Part shown: in pieces, positions 17,776 through 26,825 of the stretch
Layout: each line of letters starts with the position of its first letter
Position numbering within the stretch: position 1 is the first letter of the stretch
Made by a program: the position numbers and the translations under genes
Assembly: GCA_039989855.1 (NCBI GenBank)
Contig: JBDXGZ010000015.1
Location: forward strand, 1 to 64,000
Reading direction: 5' to 3'
Length of the DNA: 64,000 nucleotides
From: CALFVT01 sp039989855
Lineage (GTDB): Bacteria > Pseudomonadota > Alphaproteobacteria > Caulobacterales > Maricaulaceae
The notes under the pieces: model-generated
The model's input: only the letters and a program-made list of their open reading frames with translations
Databases searched by the model: none
What the model was told of the DNA's origin: nothing

Positions 17776-17905
17776 GTTTAAAAATCATTAATTGCAATAA
17801 AATCAATTAGTTAGGAAAATACTGCATGCTGCAAAGATGTGCATTTAAGCTAATGTTTACTATGTTTGCACATTCGTTTTTAAGACCTTCCCTGTAATAA
17901 GGGAT

Positions 17906-17954
17906 CATATTGTTTCGTATAGATAACGAAGAACATATTGTTACGCATAGATAA
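17906..17954 (+). repeat. 21-bp direct repeats upstream of DUF11 gene
   Basis: Two copies, 17906-17926 and 17934-17954, identical at 19 of 21 positions (core catattgtt-cg-atagataa), period 28 bp. The second ends 16 bp before the ATG at 17971. Probably a regulatory site or leader element; no matching regulator is identified. Confidence 0.75.
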
Positions 17955-17970
17955 ATTTGAAAGTGGGAAA

Positions 17971-19128
17971 ATGACAAAACTAAATAACTTAAGAAAGGGA
18001 CTACTAGGCACGGTTGCTGTAGGCGTCCTTTCAACTGGAACGGCCCTGGCGCAATTGACGCCAGCCGAAACGTCTGTTCAAAACACATTTACGCTTAATT
18101 ACGCTGTGAATGGTGCGAGCCAGCCAGAAATCGATAATGATGATGCGCCAACGACTTTTATTGTTGACCGCTTGATTGACCTTACGGTCGAAAGTATCGA
18201 AGGCACGACAACTGTGGCGCCAGGTCAACAAGACGCGGATTCAATTTTTACGGTCACAAATGATGGTAACGGGACGCAAGCTTATGATCTGACAGTACAA
18301 AATACTGTTGGGAGCGATGATTTTGATCCAACAGGGACCACAACTTTGACCTTTTATGTAAGTGATGGTGATGATGATTTTGAACCTGGTGGCGATGATG
18401 GTGCGCCAACAACTTATGATTCTACTAATCCGCCAGTTTTACCTGCCGATGCAGAAATAATTGTTGTTGTTGAGCGTAATATTCCAACATTAGCGGCGAA
18501 TGCAGCGGTTGTTGATGGTTCAGATGCTAATGTTATTCTTGTTGCGAATACTTTGAACTCTACCTCGCCATTTGCTGAAGTTGTCGATGATTCTACAACG
18601 GATGTCGGCGATGCTGGCAATGACCTTCTTGTTTCTGAGAATGTTTTACTCGATGGTACAAGTACTGGTGAAGAAGGCGTCCAAGATGGAGCTGATTCAG
18701 CTATTGGTACATATGTTGTCGCTGATGCAGATGTGTCAGGTGTAAAAACCGTGTCTATCTTCTCAGAAAACGGATCAAATTGTGCATCATTTACGGCATC
18801 GCCAGAAACGAATGCCTATTCTATTCCGGGTGCATGTATTGAATACCGTATTACTGTGACGAATGATGATACACGGGACGCAACAGGCATTAATGTTACT
18901 GATGTTTTACCAGACGAGCTTGAATTTGTTGCAGCGTCTGTTGCAACAGGTGGTGACTTTACAGGCGGCGGGACATTCTCGACCATACCTACGGGTGGCC
19001 AAGATTGCTCAGCCTCTGTAGGGGCTTGTACGATCACATATAGTGGCGCGTCTCTACCTGGCGATGACGGTACGACTCCGGATAATAGCCCTGAAGGCGT
19101 CATTATCATTCGTGCTTTTTTACAATAA
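17971..19128 (+). CDS. Secreted DUF11-domain surface protein
   Basis: About 385 residues. I start at the ATG at 17971 (GTGGGA upstream), giving a basic n-region and a signal peptide (GLLGTVAVGVLSTGTALAQ). The mature protein is acidic, rich in Asp/Thr/Val/Gly and nearly free of basic residues, as in exported adhesive or calcium-binding surface proteins. Two beta-sandwich modules are visible: one after residue 40 with DRLIDLTVESIEG and TVAPGQQDADSIFTVTNDG, and a C-terminal DUF11 unit with CIEYRITVTNDD and VTDVLPDELEFVAAS. It has few cysteines and no anchor. It precedes the giant DUF11/barrel gene, which may hold it at the cell surface; that is inference. Confidence 0.75.
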   Translation: MTKLNNLRKGLLGTVAVGVLSTGTALAQLTPAETSVQNTFTLNYAVNGASQPEIDNDDAPTTFIVDRLIDLTVESIEGTTTVAPGQQDADSIFTVTNDGNGTQAYDLTVQNTVGSDDFDPTGTTTLTFYVSDGDDDFEPGGDDGAPTTYDSTNPPVLPADAEIIVVVERNIPTLAANAAVVDGSDANVILVANTLNSTSPFAEVVDDSTTDVGDAGNDLLVSENVLLDGTSTGEEGVQDGADSAIGTYVVADADVSGVKTVSIFSENGSNCASFTASPETNAYSIPGACIEYRITVTNDDTRDATGINVTDVLPDELEFVAASVATGGDFTGGGTFSTIPTGGQDCSASVGACTITYSGASLPGDDGTTPDNSPEGVIIIRAFLQ

Positions 19129-19147
19129 GATTAATTCTTAATCTCTG

Positions 19148-19167
19148 GGTGCGTCTTTCGGCGCACC
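19148..19167 (+). terminator. Attenuator-like hairpin between DUF11 genes
   Basis: Arms ggtgcg (19148-19153) and cgcacc (19162-19167), followed only by ttcttg. The weak T-tract suggests partial read-through rather than full termination, which would lower expression of the 1699-residue gene relative to the gene before it. Confidence 0.45.
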
Positions 19168-19219
19168 TTCTTGCCCTCCGACAAAAATTATAAAATTAGC
19201 TAGGCGGGCGCTGGGTTGA

Positions 19220-22200
19220 ATGGTGAACATAATACTTCGACATATAAGGTCCCTATGGGCCCTGACGGTATGGCTCTGCCTAACCGTCACGTCAAATGCA
19301 TCTGCGCAGTCTGGTGATATTGGCGACATTGTGCGCAATGTTGCGAGTGTTACGTTCTCGACAAATGATGCCCCTTTGACCTTCGACACCAATGCGGCTG
19401 AATTTACGATACATGCACCTGTCGCAGATCCAACGATCGAGTTTTTCCGTCATGCTCCAACAGCCCCCAATCCTATAAGCCGCCGGGTGAACGGATCAGA
19501 ATTTGCGCCGTCAGGTGCAAACGGTGCCCTTTCTGGACCAACCGCGTCTGGCGGTAGTGACAATCTTTTCAGCGCTGTACCGCCAGCCCTTGCGGCTAAC
19601 GGATCTGTAATTGATCTATCCAATGAAATTCCGCTTTATCCAGCCAATACATATACAGGCGGTGAGACTGTTTTTCTTCAAGTTGTAGATGAGCGGTCGA
19701 ATGGAAACACAGAGGCTATTGATACAATTGCGCTGACCGTACGGTCTAATACGGGCGATGCGATTACGTTACGCCTGTTTGAAACGGGCACCGATACGGG
19801 TGAATTTTGGGCGTATTTCCCATCTACCTTATCTGAAAGCCCACAATTTGATAATCAGTTGACAACTGAGTCTAATGATAAATTTACAGCTGTTTATAAT
19901 AATGGGTTTGTTCAAAGTGATGTTGTTGCTGATACAGCCTTAGTTGATCCATTTGGACGTGTGTTTAACTCAACGAACGGCGACCTTATTGACGGGGCAA
20001 CTGTTCGTTTAATCAATGCGAATGATTTGTCGCCCGCAAGTGTTTTTGGTGTTGATGGGTTTTCGACCTATCCGTCAGACGTTATAAGTGGTGATGAGGC
20101 TTCAGATAGTTCAGGCCAAACCTATTCCTTCGGCGCTGGAGAGTTCAGATTCCCAGTTGCGCCATCCGGTGACTATTTGATCGAAGTTATCCCGCCAGAC
20201 GGATTTAACTTCGCGTCTGAGCGCTTACCTAGAGAACTTACTGCGATTGGTAATTTCATTATCGTGGATGCCTCCTTCGGTGAAGAATTTGCATTTGAAG
20301 GCTTACAAGGGGTTCAATTTGATATTCCATTAGACCCAGAAGCCGAACTTGTTTTAACCAAAGCGGCGGATGTTACGACGGCAAGCGTTGGTGATTTTGT
20401 TCCTTATACGGTCACGATTAATAATGTTGGCGTTACACCAACGCCCGTTGACCTAGAAGATACTTTACCGCTTGGGTTTCGCTATGTTCCGGGGAGTGCG
20501 CGGCGTAATGGTGAAGCCTTAGCCGATCCTATTATATCTGACAGGGCGACATTCTTGACCTTTCCTTTGGGTGAATTGCCGTTGGGTGAGATGGTGACCC
20601 TAAATTATACGCTTGAAGTTGGGCCCGGAGCCCCGCTAGGTGACGCGATTAATGAAGCGTTGGTGCTTGACCGTGACGGCGATCAGATTTCAAATATTGG
20701 CCGTGCAGAAATAAAATTACGCGAAGACTTATTTCGGACTCGCTCAAGTATTATTGGCCGCGTTAGTGAGCAATCATGTGACGCTGACGAAGACTGGGCC
20801 CGTGAAATTCATAAAGGCATCGGTGTTCAGGGTGTCCGTATCTATATGGAAACGGGCGCTTATGCTGTTACTGATGGATTTGGTTTGTTCCATTTTGAAG
20901 GCGTCGATGAGAATACACATGTAGTTCAGGTAGACGAAGAGACGTTGCCTGAAGGGTATGAGCCTATAATTTGTGAAGAGAATTCACGTTACGCCGGTCG
21001 GGCAACGTCAAAATTTATTGAGGTTCAAGGCGGGGGTATCTGGCGGGCTAATTTCTATCTCAAGAAAGTTTCGGATACCACGCAAGAGGTGAAGGATGGC
21101 AGCTATGATTCACAGACGGCCTATAAAGCGTTTGATGCAAAATGGCTGGCGAAACAATCAGGTGAGCCTATGTGGGCCTATCCACAGGCCTCGCAGTCAC
21201 CATCTCATGCCGCCCTTAATTTTGGGGTTACGCATCGTCCGAGCGATAAGCTTACAGCGCGTCTTAACGGTAAAGAGATCAACAAACGTCACATTACGGC
21301 GCGTGAGAATAATGCACTCGGTCTCGCGTCACTCACGCGGTGGCGGGGTGTGGACCTTGTCGAAGGTGATAATCACTTCGAAATTGAGGTTCGGAGTAAA
21401 GAAGGAAAAAGTATAAAAACCCTCAAAGAGACAATTGTCTTTGTGAAAGACGTCGCCCGTGCAATCCCTGTTATTGACCAGTCTATACTCGTCGCAGATG
21501 GACGGACTATTCCTGAAATTGCCGTGCGTCTTGAAGATGAGGCCGGGCGTCAGGTTCATCCGGGACGGATTGTAAATATTGACGTTCTTGCACCTTATCG
21601 TGCCTATTCAGAAACGGGTGAGCTTGACCGTTTTTCCCAGCGTAATGATCAATTAGCCCCTTTGAGCGCGCGGCAATTTGTTTCAGTTGGTGAGAGCGGA
21701 ATTGCGCGTATTCGCCTTGAACCAACCTTACAAACAGGAAAAGTGACTGTTGTTGTAACGCTTGATAATGGCCGTAAGGTTCCTGTTTATATGTATCTTG
21801 CGCCAGAGAAACGTGACTGGATCTTAGTTGGGCTTGCTGAAGGTACGGTTGGGTATGAAAAAATTCGTGATGAATCCATTAACCTCGGCGCGTCTGATGA
21901 CAATGTCTTTGAAGATGGTCGTGTCGCCTTTTTTGCAAAGGGTCTGATTAAAGGCGAATGGCTTTTAACACTTGCTGTTGATACAGATAAAAGACGTGGT
22001 AGCTCTGACGGTGATTTCAGTGAAGAGATTGATCCGAATGCATTTTACACGCTTTATGGTGACCGCTCTTATACAGAATTTGAAGCCGTTAGTCGCTACC
22101 CTGTTTTCGTGAAAGTCGAAAAGCGTCAAGCCTATGCTTTATTTGGTGATTTTGACACGGATATCACAGAAGGACGCCTAACCGCTTATGGTCGTCGCTT

Positions 22201-24319
22201 GTCTGGTCTTAAAGCGGAATATCTGGGTGAAAATTTTCAGGTTCTTGGTTTTGCCGCTGAGACTAATCAAGGCTTTGCTAAAGATGAACTTGCGGCGGAC
22301 GGTACAAGCGGAACCTATCAACTGACGAACGACCGTATTCTTGTGCAATCAGAAACAATTGTTGTGGAAACAAGAGACCGCTTCCGTCCAGATGTTGTTT
22401 TAGAGCGTAAGCCACTGGTGCGGTTCCTCGATTATACACTTGATTATCTAACGGGTGAGCTTTTATTCCGCCTGCCAGTTGATGTGTCTGATAATGAGTT
22501 TAACCCGAACGTTATTGTTGTCGATTACGAAACGGCACATGATAGCGAACGTAATATTACGGCGGGTGGACGCGTTCAGGCGCAAATATTGGACGATCGT
22601 GTTCAAATTGGTTCGTCATTTATTTCTGAGGGTGGAGCTGGGGACCAGCCCAATAGTCGGTCTAATCAAATTGGTGTTGATGTGGTTGCAACCATTGGCG
22701 ATAGTACAGAAGTCCGCGCGGAATATGCGATCACAGAAAATGAAACGGATAATGGAAATCAGACCAGTGAAGCGATCTTAGCTGAGGTTATTCATACAAG
22801 TGAAAAGTTCTCAGGTGAGGCTTATTTCCGTCAGGAAGATGCAGGATTTGGTCTTGGACAAAGAAACTCTAACACGAATACAATTCGACGGTACGGTGCG
22901 AGCGGTCGTTATAAGCTACGTGATGAGCGCGACACGCAAGAAGGCAAGGAAACACAACAAGCTATCGAAGCGGACGTTTCACGCGAAGAAAACCTTGCAA
23001 CAGGTGGACAAAGGTCAACAGTCAACGTCGTAGCTGAACACCAAACTCGTAATTTTACGATTGGAGCTGGATTACAGGCCGTCCGTGATGAGGTTCCCGG
23101 ATCGGAAGACCGTGAGTCTATTTTAGCAACCGCCCGTGCCAGCTATAGCCTACCAGAGCATGGAGCAACCTTCCAAATTGCTCACGAGCAACCCCTTAGT
23201 GGTCAAGACGAAGTCAGTGCCTTTCCGCAGCGTACAACCTTGGGCGTTGATAAAACATTAGGGGATTTTGCAACAGCGTCTATCCGTCATGAAATTCTCA
23301 AGAGTGATGAGCTAGACAACCAAAACACAAGTTTTGGTCTCACTGTGACCCCGTGGCAAGGGGCGGCTGTAACGGCTTCGACGGATCTGTTAACGGCTGA
23401 TTCTGGGCGCCGTCTTGGGGCCACTATTGGTTTGGATCAACAGGTGCAATTGACAGAGAAATGGTCACTCAGTGCCGGCGCACGTAACCGCCGTGTTCTC
23501 GATGAAGAGGGAACGATCATTGATATTGCGCCTGATGCGGCCGTGTCACCTTTAGAGGTCAATGAAGATTTCACGTCTGCCTACCTTGGGCTTGGCTATA
23601 GAGATGATATTTTAAGCGCCTCTATTCGCGGCGAAGGTCGTGTGGCAGGAACGGGTGATGAAACTTATATTTTATCAACAGCCGTTGCGCGGGAAGTGTC
23701 GGAGACATTTTCTTTGGCGGGTGCAGGCCGCTTGGCCGTTGATGACCGTGTTGAGATTGGTGACCAAACATTAATTGATTTACGTTTGGGCGCCGCATAT
23801 CGTCCTAAGGACGAGGGAGCGGTTTGGTTTAACCGCTTAGATATAGCTCACCAAACATCTGAAGGTCAGGCGACGACCACTAAGATTGTTAATAATGCTG
23901 CGGTGAATACGAATATAAGTGACCGCTGGCAGCTATCAGCAAATTATGGTATTAAATATAATAAGACTGAAATTAATGACCAGAGCCTTGACAGCGTCAC
24001 GCACTTGCTCGGCGCAGAAACAAGATTTGATCTCACTCAAAAAATTGATATTGGCTTGCGCGCGCAAGTGCTGACGAACTCAGACTTTTCTGAAGCAAGT
24101 TATAGTTTTGGCCCGTCGATAGGTGTCGCTCCCGTCGATAATCTATGGGTGAGCATAGGCTACAATTTTTCAGGTTTCCGTGATGATGATTTCCAAGCAG
24201 CAGAATTTAGTCGCGATGGATTTTATTTCAAACTTCGCTTTAAGTTTGATCAATATTCTGCACGCGGCCTGCTACAACAGATTTCTCCAACTAATACAAT
24301 TAATCAAGACGCGCCGTAA
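19220..24319 (+). CDS. Giant DUF11 protein with probable outer-membrane beta-barrel
   Basis: A 1699-residue exported protein. Signal peptide 1-29 (cleavage near ASAQ). Residues about 30-370 are beta-sandwich modules. A canonical DUF11 unit lies at about 378-490 (LTKAADVTTASVGDFVPYT ... DTLPLGFRYVPGSA). At about 510-615 is a carboxypeptidase-regulatory/SdrD-B-like module (SIIGRV... GVQGVRIYMETGAYAVTDG), and at about 660-860 are Ig-like repeats. From about 870 to the end are long alternating amphipathic strands, ending in FYFKLRFKFDQYSARG, as in outer-membrane barrels. Probably a surface platform. Convergent with the kinase-like gene 6 bp downstream. No catalytic motif found. Confidence 0.75.
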   Translation: MVNIILRHIRSLWALTVWLCLTVTSNASAQSGDIGDIVRNVASVTFSTNDAPLTFDTNAAEFTIHAPVADPTIEFFRHAPTAPNPISRRVNGSEFAPSGANGALSGPTASGGSDNLFSAVPPALAANGSVIDLSNEIPLYPANTYTGGETVFLQVVDERSNGNTEAIDTIALTVRSNTGDAITLRLFETGTDTGEFWAYFPSTLSESPQFDNQLTTESNDKFTAVYNNGFVQSDVVADTALVDPFGRVFNSTNGDLIDGATVRLINANDLSPASVFGVDGFSTYPSDVISGDEASDSSGQTYSFGAGEFRFPVAPSGDYLIEVIPPDGFNFASERLPRELTAIGNFIIVDASFGEEFAFEGLQGVQFDIPLDPEAELVLTKAADVTTASVGDFVPYTVTINNVGVTPTPVDLEDTLPLGFRYVPGSARRNGEALADPIISDRATFLTFPLGELPLGEMVTLNYTLEVGPGAPLGDAINEALVLDRDGDQISNIGRAEIKLREDLFRTRSSIIGRVSEQSCDADEDWAREIHKGIGVQGVRIYMETGAYAVTDGFGLFHFEGVDENTHVVQVDEETLPEGYEPIICEENSRYAGRATSKFIEVQGGGIWRANFYLKKVSDTTQEVKDGSYDSQTAYKAFDAKWLAKQSGEPMWAYPQASQSPSHAALNFGVTHRPSDKLTARLNGKEINKRHITARENNALGLASLTRWRGVDLVEGDNHFEIEVRSKEGKSIKTLKETIVFVKDVARAIPVIDQSILVADGRTIPEIAVRLEDEAGRQVHPGRIVNIDVLAPYRAYSETGELDRFSQRNDQLAPLSARQFVSVGESGIARIRLEPTLQTGKVTVVVTLDNGRKVPVYMYLAPEKRDWILVGLAEGTVGYEKIRDESINLGASDDNVFEDGRVAFFAKGLIKGEWLLTLAVDTDKRRGSSDGDFSEEIDPNAFYTLYGDRSYTEFEAVSRYPVFVKVEKRQAYALFGDFDTDITEGRLTAYGRRLSGLKAEYLGENFQVLGFAAETNQGFAKDELAADGTSGTYQLTNDRILVQSETIVVETRDRFRPDVVLERKPLVRFLDYTLDYLTGELLFRLPVDVSDNEFNPNVIVVDYETAHDSERNITAGGRVQAQILDDRVQIGSSFISEGGAGDQPNSRSNQIGVDVVATIGDSTEVRAEYAITENETDNGNQTSEAILAEVIHTSEKFSGEAYFRQEDAGFGLGQRNSNTNTIRRYGASGRYKLRDERDTQEGKETQQAIEADVSREENLATGGQRSTVNVVAEHQTRNFTIGAGLQAVRDEVPGSEDRESILATARASYSLPEHGATFQIAHEQPLSGQDEVSAFPQRTTLGVDKTLGDFATASIRHEILKSDELDNQNTSFGLTVTPWQGAAVTASTDLLTADSGRRLGATIGLDQQVQLTEKWSLSAGARNRRVLDEEGTIIDIAPDAAVSPLEVNEDFTSAYLGLGYRDDILSASIRGEGRVAGTGDETYILSTAVAREVSETFSLAGAGRLAVDDRVEIGDQTLIDLRLGAAYRPKDEGAVWFNRLDIAHQTSEGQATTTKIVNNAAVNTNISDRWQLSANYGIKYNKTEINDQSLDSVTHLLGAETRFDLTQKIDIGLRAQVLTNSDFSEASYSFGPSIGVAPVDNLWVSIGYNFSGFRDDDFQAAEFSRDGFYFKLRFKFDQYSARGLLQQISPTNTINQDAP

Positions 24320-24325
24320 TTTATG

Positions 24326-25660
24326 TTAAGCCCGTTTTTGCAGGTTATGACTTTGATCGTTTTGACCTGCTGCACGGCTTTCAAGTACGACTCTAATCGA
24401 TTCAAATAAAATAGCCGTTGTTGTGGGTTTCGTTAGCACGATGTCGATGCCGACTCCGAGGCCATTATGGGCTGTTTCTAATTTTGCGTCAGCGGTTAAC
24501 CCTATAATCGGTATATTTGCGTAATTTGTCTGGCTTTGACGAATGAGTTTAGATGTCTCTATACCGCTCGTTCCGGACATATTTATATCCATGATAATAT
24601 AATCAAATTGATGAGTAGATAGAATATTAAGGGCTGTCTGCCCGTTTTCGGCGTAAATTATAGTATGCTCTAAGGGCTCTAGCATTGCCCGAATAGTTTC
24701 TTGATTGGAGTTTTGATCCTCAACGATTAAGACATCTAAGGATTTAATTTTCTCAAACCCCTTGTGCGGTGAATGAGTGGGTTTGGGGCGTGAAACTACA
24801 GGCGACTTGATGGGCGCTATAGGTTCGGTGTTTGATTCTATCTTTTTATTTTCAACTTGTGAGGGAGCCGTACCCTTGTTGTCCAAGAGTCGTATGGCCT
24901 TCATGCGCGTGATATCCGTCTGACCCATACTTTCGAGCGTACGGGGCAGTGGCTTTGAGGCAGTCTCAGCCTCGATTTCATCTTTGTTAGGATGATCTAT
25001 CTGCGATGCCCTCTTGTCACCATTTTGGTGTTTAGGAGGGAAATAAATATCAGACGGAATCGTAATAATAAATTCTGTTCCGCGTTCGGAGGCCGTTTTA
25101 TAGGAATATTGCCCATGAATTCTTTCAATATTTTCTCCAAGTGTATTGAGATTGAAAACCTCAATTTTTTGACTATGACCGACAGTGATTGGAGAGAGGT
25201 CTCCATTTCCAGTGTTGGCGATAATAATATTTAAAACCCCAGATTTTGGTGTTTTTGTGTCATAGGTCACATGAACATGAATGCGTCCAGTTTCGGTTTT
25301 GTAAAACGCTCTGCCGATAAGACTATTGACAACTTCATAGACAGGAAGGGGCTCAACCAAAAGGCTATCAGGCACATTTTTATGGCAAAATACCGTAAAA
25401 ATTATCTCCTTATCTTTGGTTCGTGTTCGCCAAAACTGAGAGAGATCAGATGATATTCTGTGCATACGGGTCGTTTGCGGTCGAGTGTCATCTTTTAGTA
25501 AATATGAAAAATCCTCCTTCGACATGGGGTCGCGGATATATTTCATAATTGTAATTAAAGACGCTATCAATCCTGTCAAAACGACCGTCCACAGTCCCAT
25601 GTGAAACAGGGTTTGTAAATTAAGCCAAGTTGTGTCCAAGGTATGCACGATTAACGACAC
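24326..25660 (-). CDS. Membrane-bound degenerate histidine kinase-receiver protein
   Basis: 444 residues. One membrane helix (about 20-40) leads to a HATPase-like fold (about 85-205) and, after a long Ser/Pro/Lys-rich linker, a receiver domain (about 308-425) with phospho-acceptor Asp358 (YIIMDINMSG) and Lys411. The ATPase motifs are damaged: the N-box reads NSLIGRAFYKT, with Arg where the second Asn should be, and the G1 box reads IIIANTGNGD, with Asn for the ATP-contacting Asp. No clear phospho-acceptor His helix is seen. It therefore probably does not autophosphorylate and acts as a phospho-sink or scaffold. It overlaps the end of the upstream IalB gene by 10 bp. Confidence 0.78.
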   Translation of the reverse strand: MSLIVHTLDTTWLNLQTLFHMGLWTVVLTGLIASLITIMKYIRDPMSKEDFSYLLKDDTRPQTTRMHRISSDLSQFWRTRTKDKEIIFTVFCHKNVPDSLLVEPLPVYEVVNSLIGRAFYKTETGRIHVHVTYDTKTPKSGVLNIIIANTGNGDLSPITVGHSQKIEVFNLNTLGENIERIHGQYSYKTASERGTEFIITIPSDIYFPPKHQNGDKRASQIDHPNKDEIEAETASKPLPRTLESMGQTDITRMKAIRLLDNKGTAPSQVENKKIESNTEPIAPIKSPVVSRPKPTHSPHKGFEKIKSLDVLIVEDQNSNQETIRAMLEPLEHTIIYAENGQTALNILSTHQFDYIIMDINMSGTSGIETSKLIRQSQTNYANIPIIGLTADAKLETAHNGLGVGIDIVLTKPTTTAILFESIRVVLESRAAGQNDQSHNLQKRA

Positions 25661-26157
25661 GCCTCTTTCATCTTTTTGAGCGCCGCTGTGGCGCCTGATA
25701 ATGAAAAGCTGTAGCTCACCCGCGTCCCGCGTTGGGATTGGGCGCTAACGGTCATTGTTGAGCCTGCGCGCATGGCTTTTACGAGGCGTTTTTCATGAGA
25801 GCTTTCTTCGATGAAAGCCTCATTTCCTGCGACGTAAAAACTAGCCTTCGTATTGCGAACCTTGGCTTCTGGAGGAATATTTGGGTTGAGGGGATAAGAG
25901 GCAAGAAAGTTTGGCTGTTCTGTTGCCGCGCCTGATTTCCAGCTTGAAATGATGAAATAGATTTCGCCGTGATCGACGCTAGACGGCGACTTGGTTTTTG
26001 CAGGCGTGACAGCGTAGCAACTTTTATCGCCTGAGGCGCTACGAGAATAGCTCGTCCAGTCCTTATAAGTCCCCTCTAATTTGGGGGCGTCTTGGGCCGA
26101 TGCCGTTACAGGAAGTAAAACCGCTAGGCTGCCAATAAAACCAAAAAAATGTTTCAT
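25651..26157 (-). CDS. Invasion-associated locus B (IalB) family periplasmic protein
   Basis: A 168-residue protein with a signal peptide (cleavage after ASA, near 21). The family hallmarks are YKDWTSYS near the start of the mature domain, CYAVTPAKTKSP with its conserved cysteine, a central ..EIYFIISSWKSG strand and a final cysteine in MKEACR that probably pairs with it. IalB proteins occur across alphaproteobacteria, mostly non-pathogens despite the name; their function is unclear. It is the first gene of a two-gene unit with the degenerate kinase-receiver. Confidence 0.8.
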   Translation of the reverse strand: MKHFFGFIGSLAVLLPVTASAQDAPKLEGTYKDWTSYSRSASGDKSCYAVTPAKTKSPSSVDHGEIYFIISSWKSGAATEQPNFLASYPLNPNIPPEAKVRNTKASFYVAGNEAFIEESSHEKRLVKAMRAGSTMTVSAQSQRGTRVSYSFSLSGATAALKKMKEACR

Positions 26158-26246
26158 GATGATATCCGATATATTTAACCCCTATATTCTGCGAAACAGG
26201 CTTAATATTCGGTTAAATTCGGTGTTTTTGATGATATGAGTTTAGA

Positions 26247-26822
26247 TTAGCGCCGCGTCTTTTTCCGGGCTTTTTCAGCCGTCTCTGCTGCGCCTTTAAG
26301 ACGACTTGGGCCCGAAGGCTTGGCCCAATCTTTCGTCGCGGGCAAAACAGGGCCGCCTGGACTGACGGGACGGGCAGGATGTCCGCCCATTGACAGGGTG
26401 CGGTCATAGAGCGTTAAGGCCGCCGCTAAGCTGACATTTAAGCAAAATTTCGTCGGGATTTTGATGATGTGATCGCATTTGTCTTGCATATGCGGCGACA
26501 AAGATCCCGCCTCTGGGCCGAGAATATAGGCGGCATTGAGCGGATGGCGAAAACTCGGGAGGTTCACCGCGTCATCTGTCAACTCCACCCCGACGAGCGA
26601 GCAGCCGCGCGGTAGGATGAGGTCTTCCCCGTGGTCCCACTCATAAAAAGGGACGTGAATATTGGATTTCGACGTATCGGTTTGGTTAACCTGCCGAAGG
26701 CTAGGCTCTGCGGCAATGGTAAAGGCAAAGCTCGCGCCAAACGCATGACCCGTGCGCAAAACCGCGCCGAGATTATGCGCTTTGGATATGCCCTCAACGC
26801 CAATTCCGAAATAACCGCGCAT
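26247..26822 (-). CDS. SpoU/TrmH-family RNA methyltransferase
   Basis: SPOUT-fold 2'-O-methyltransferase, 191 residues, using S-adenosylmethionine through a trefoil knot. The family's motifs are visible: an N-terminal NLGAVLRTGHAFGAS (motif 1, with the catalytic Arg), AYILGPEAGSLS (motif 2) and IKIPTKFCLNVSLAAALTLYD (motif 3, interrupted N-x-S pattern). A basic C-terminal tail may bind RNA. Which tRNA or rRNA position it modifies cannot be told. It starts 3 bp after lplT and is probably the last gene of the tetR-plsC-lplT operon. Confidence 0.85.
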   Translation of the reverse strand: MRGYFGIGVEGISKAHNLGAVLRTGHAFGASFAFTIAAEPSLRQVNQTDTSKSNIHVPFYEWDHGEDLILPRGCSLVGVELTDDAVNLPSFRHPLNAAYILGPEAGSLSPHMQDKCDHIIKIPTKFCLNVSLAAALTLYDRTLSMGGHPARPVSPGGPVLPATKDWAKPSGPSRLKGAAETAEKARKKTRR

Positions 26823-26825
26823 GGC

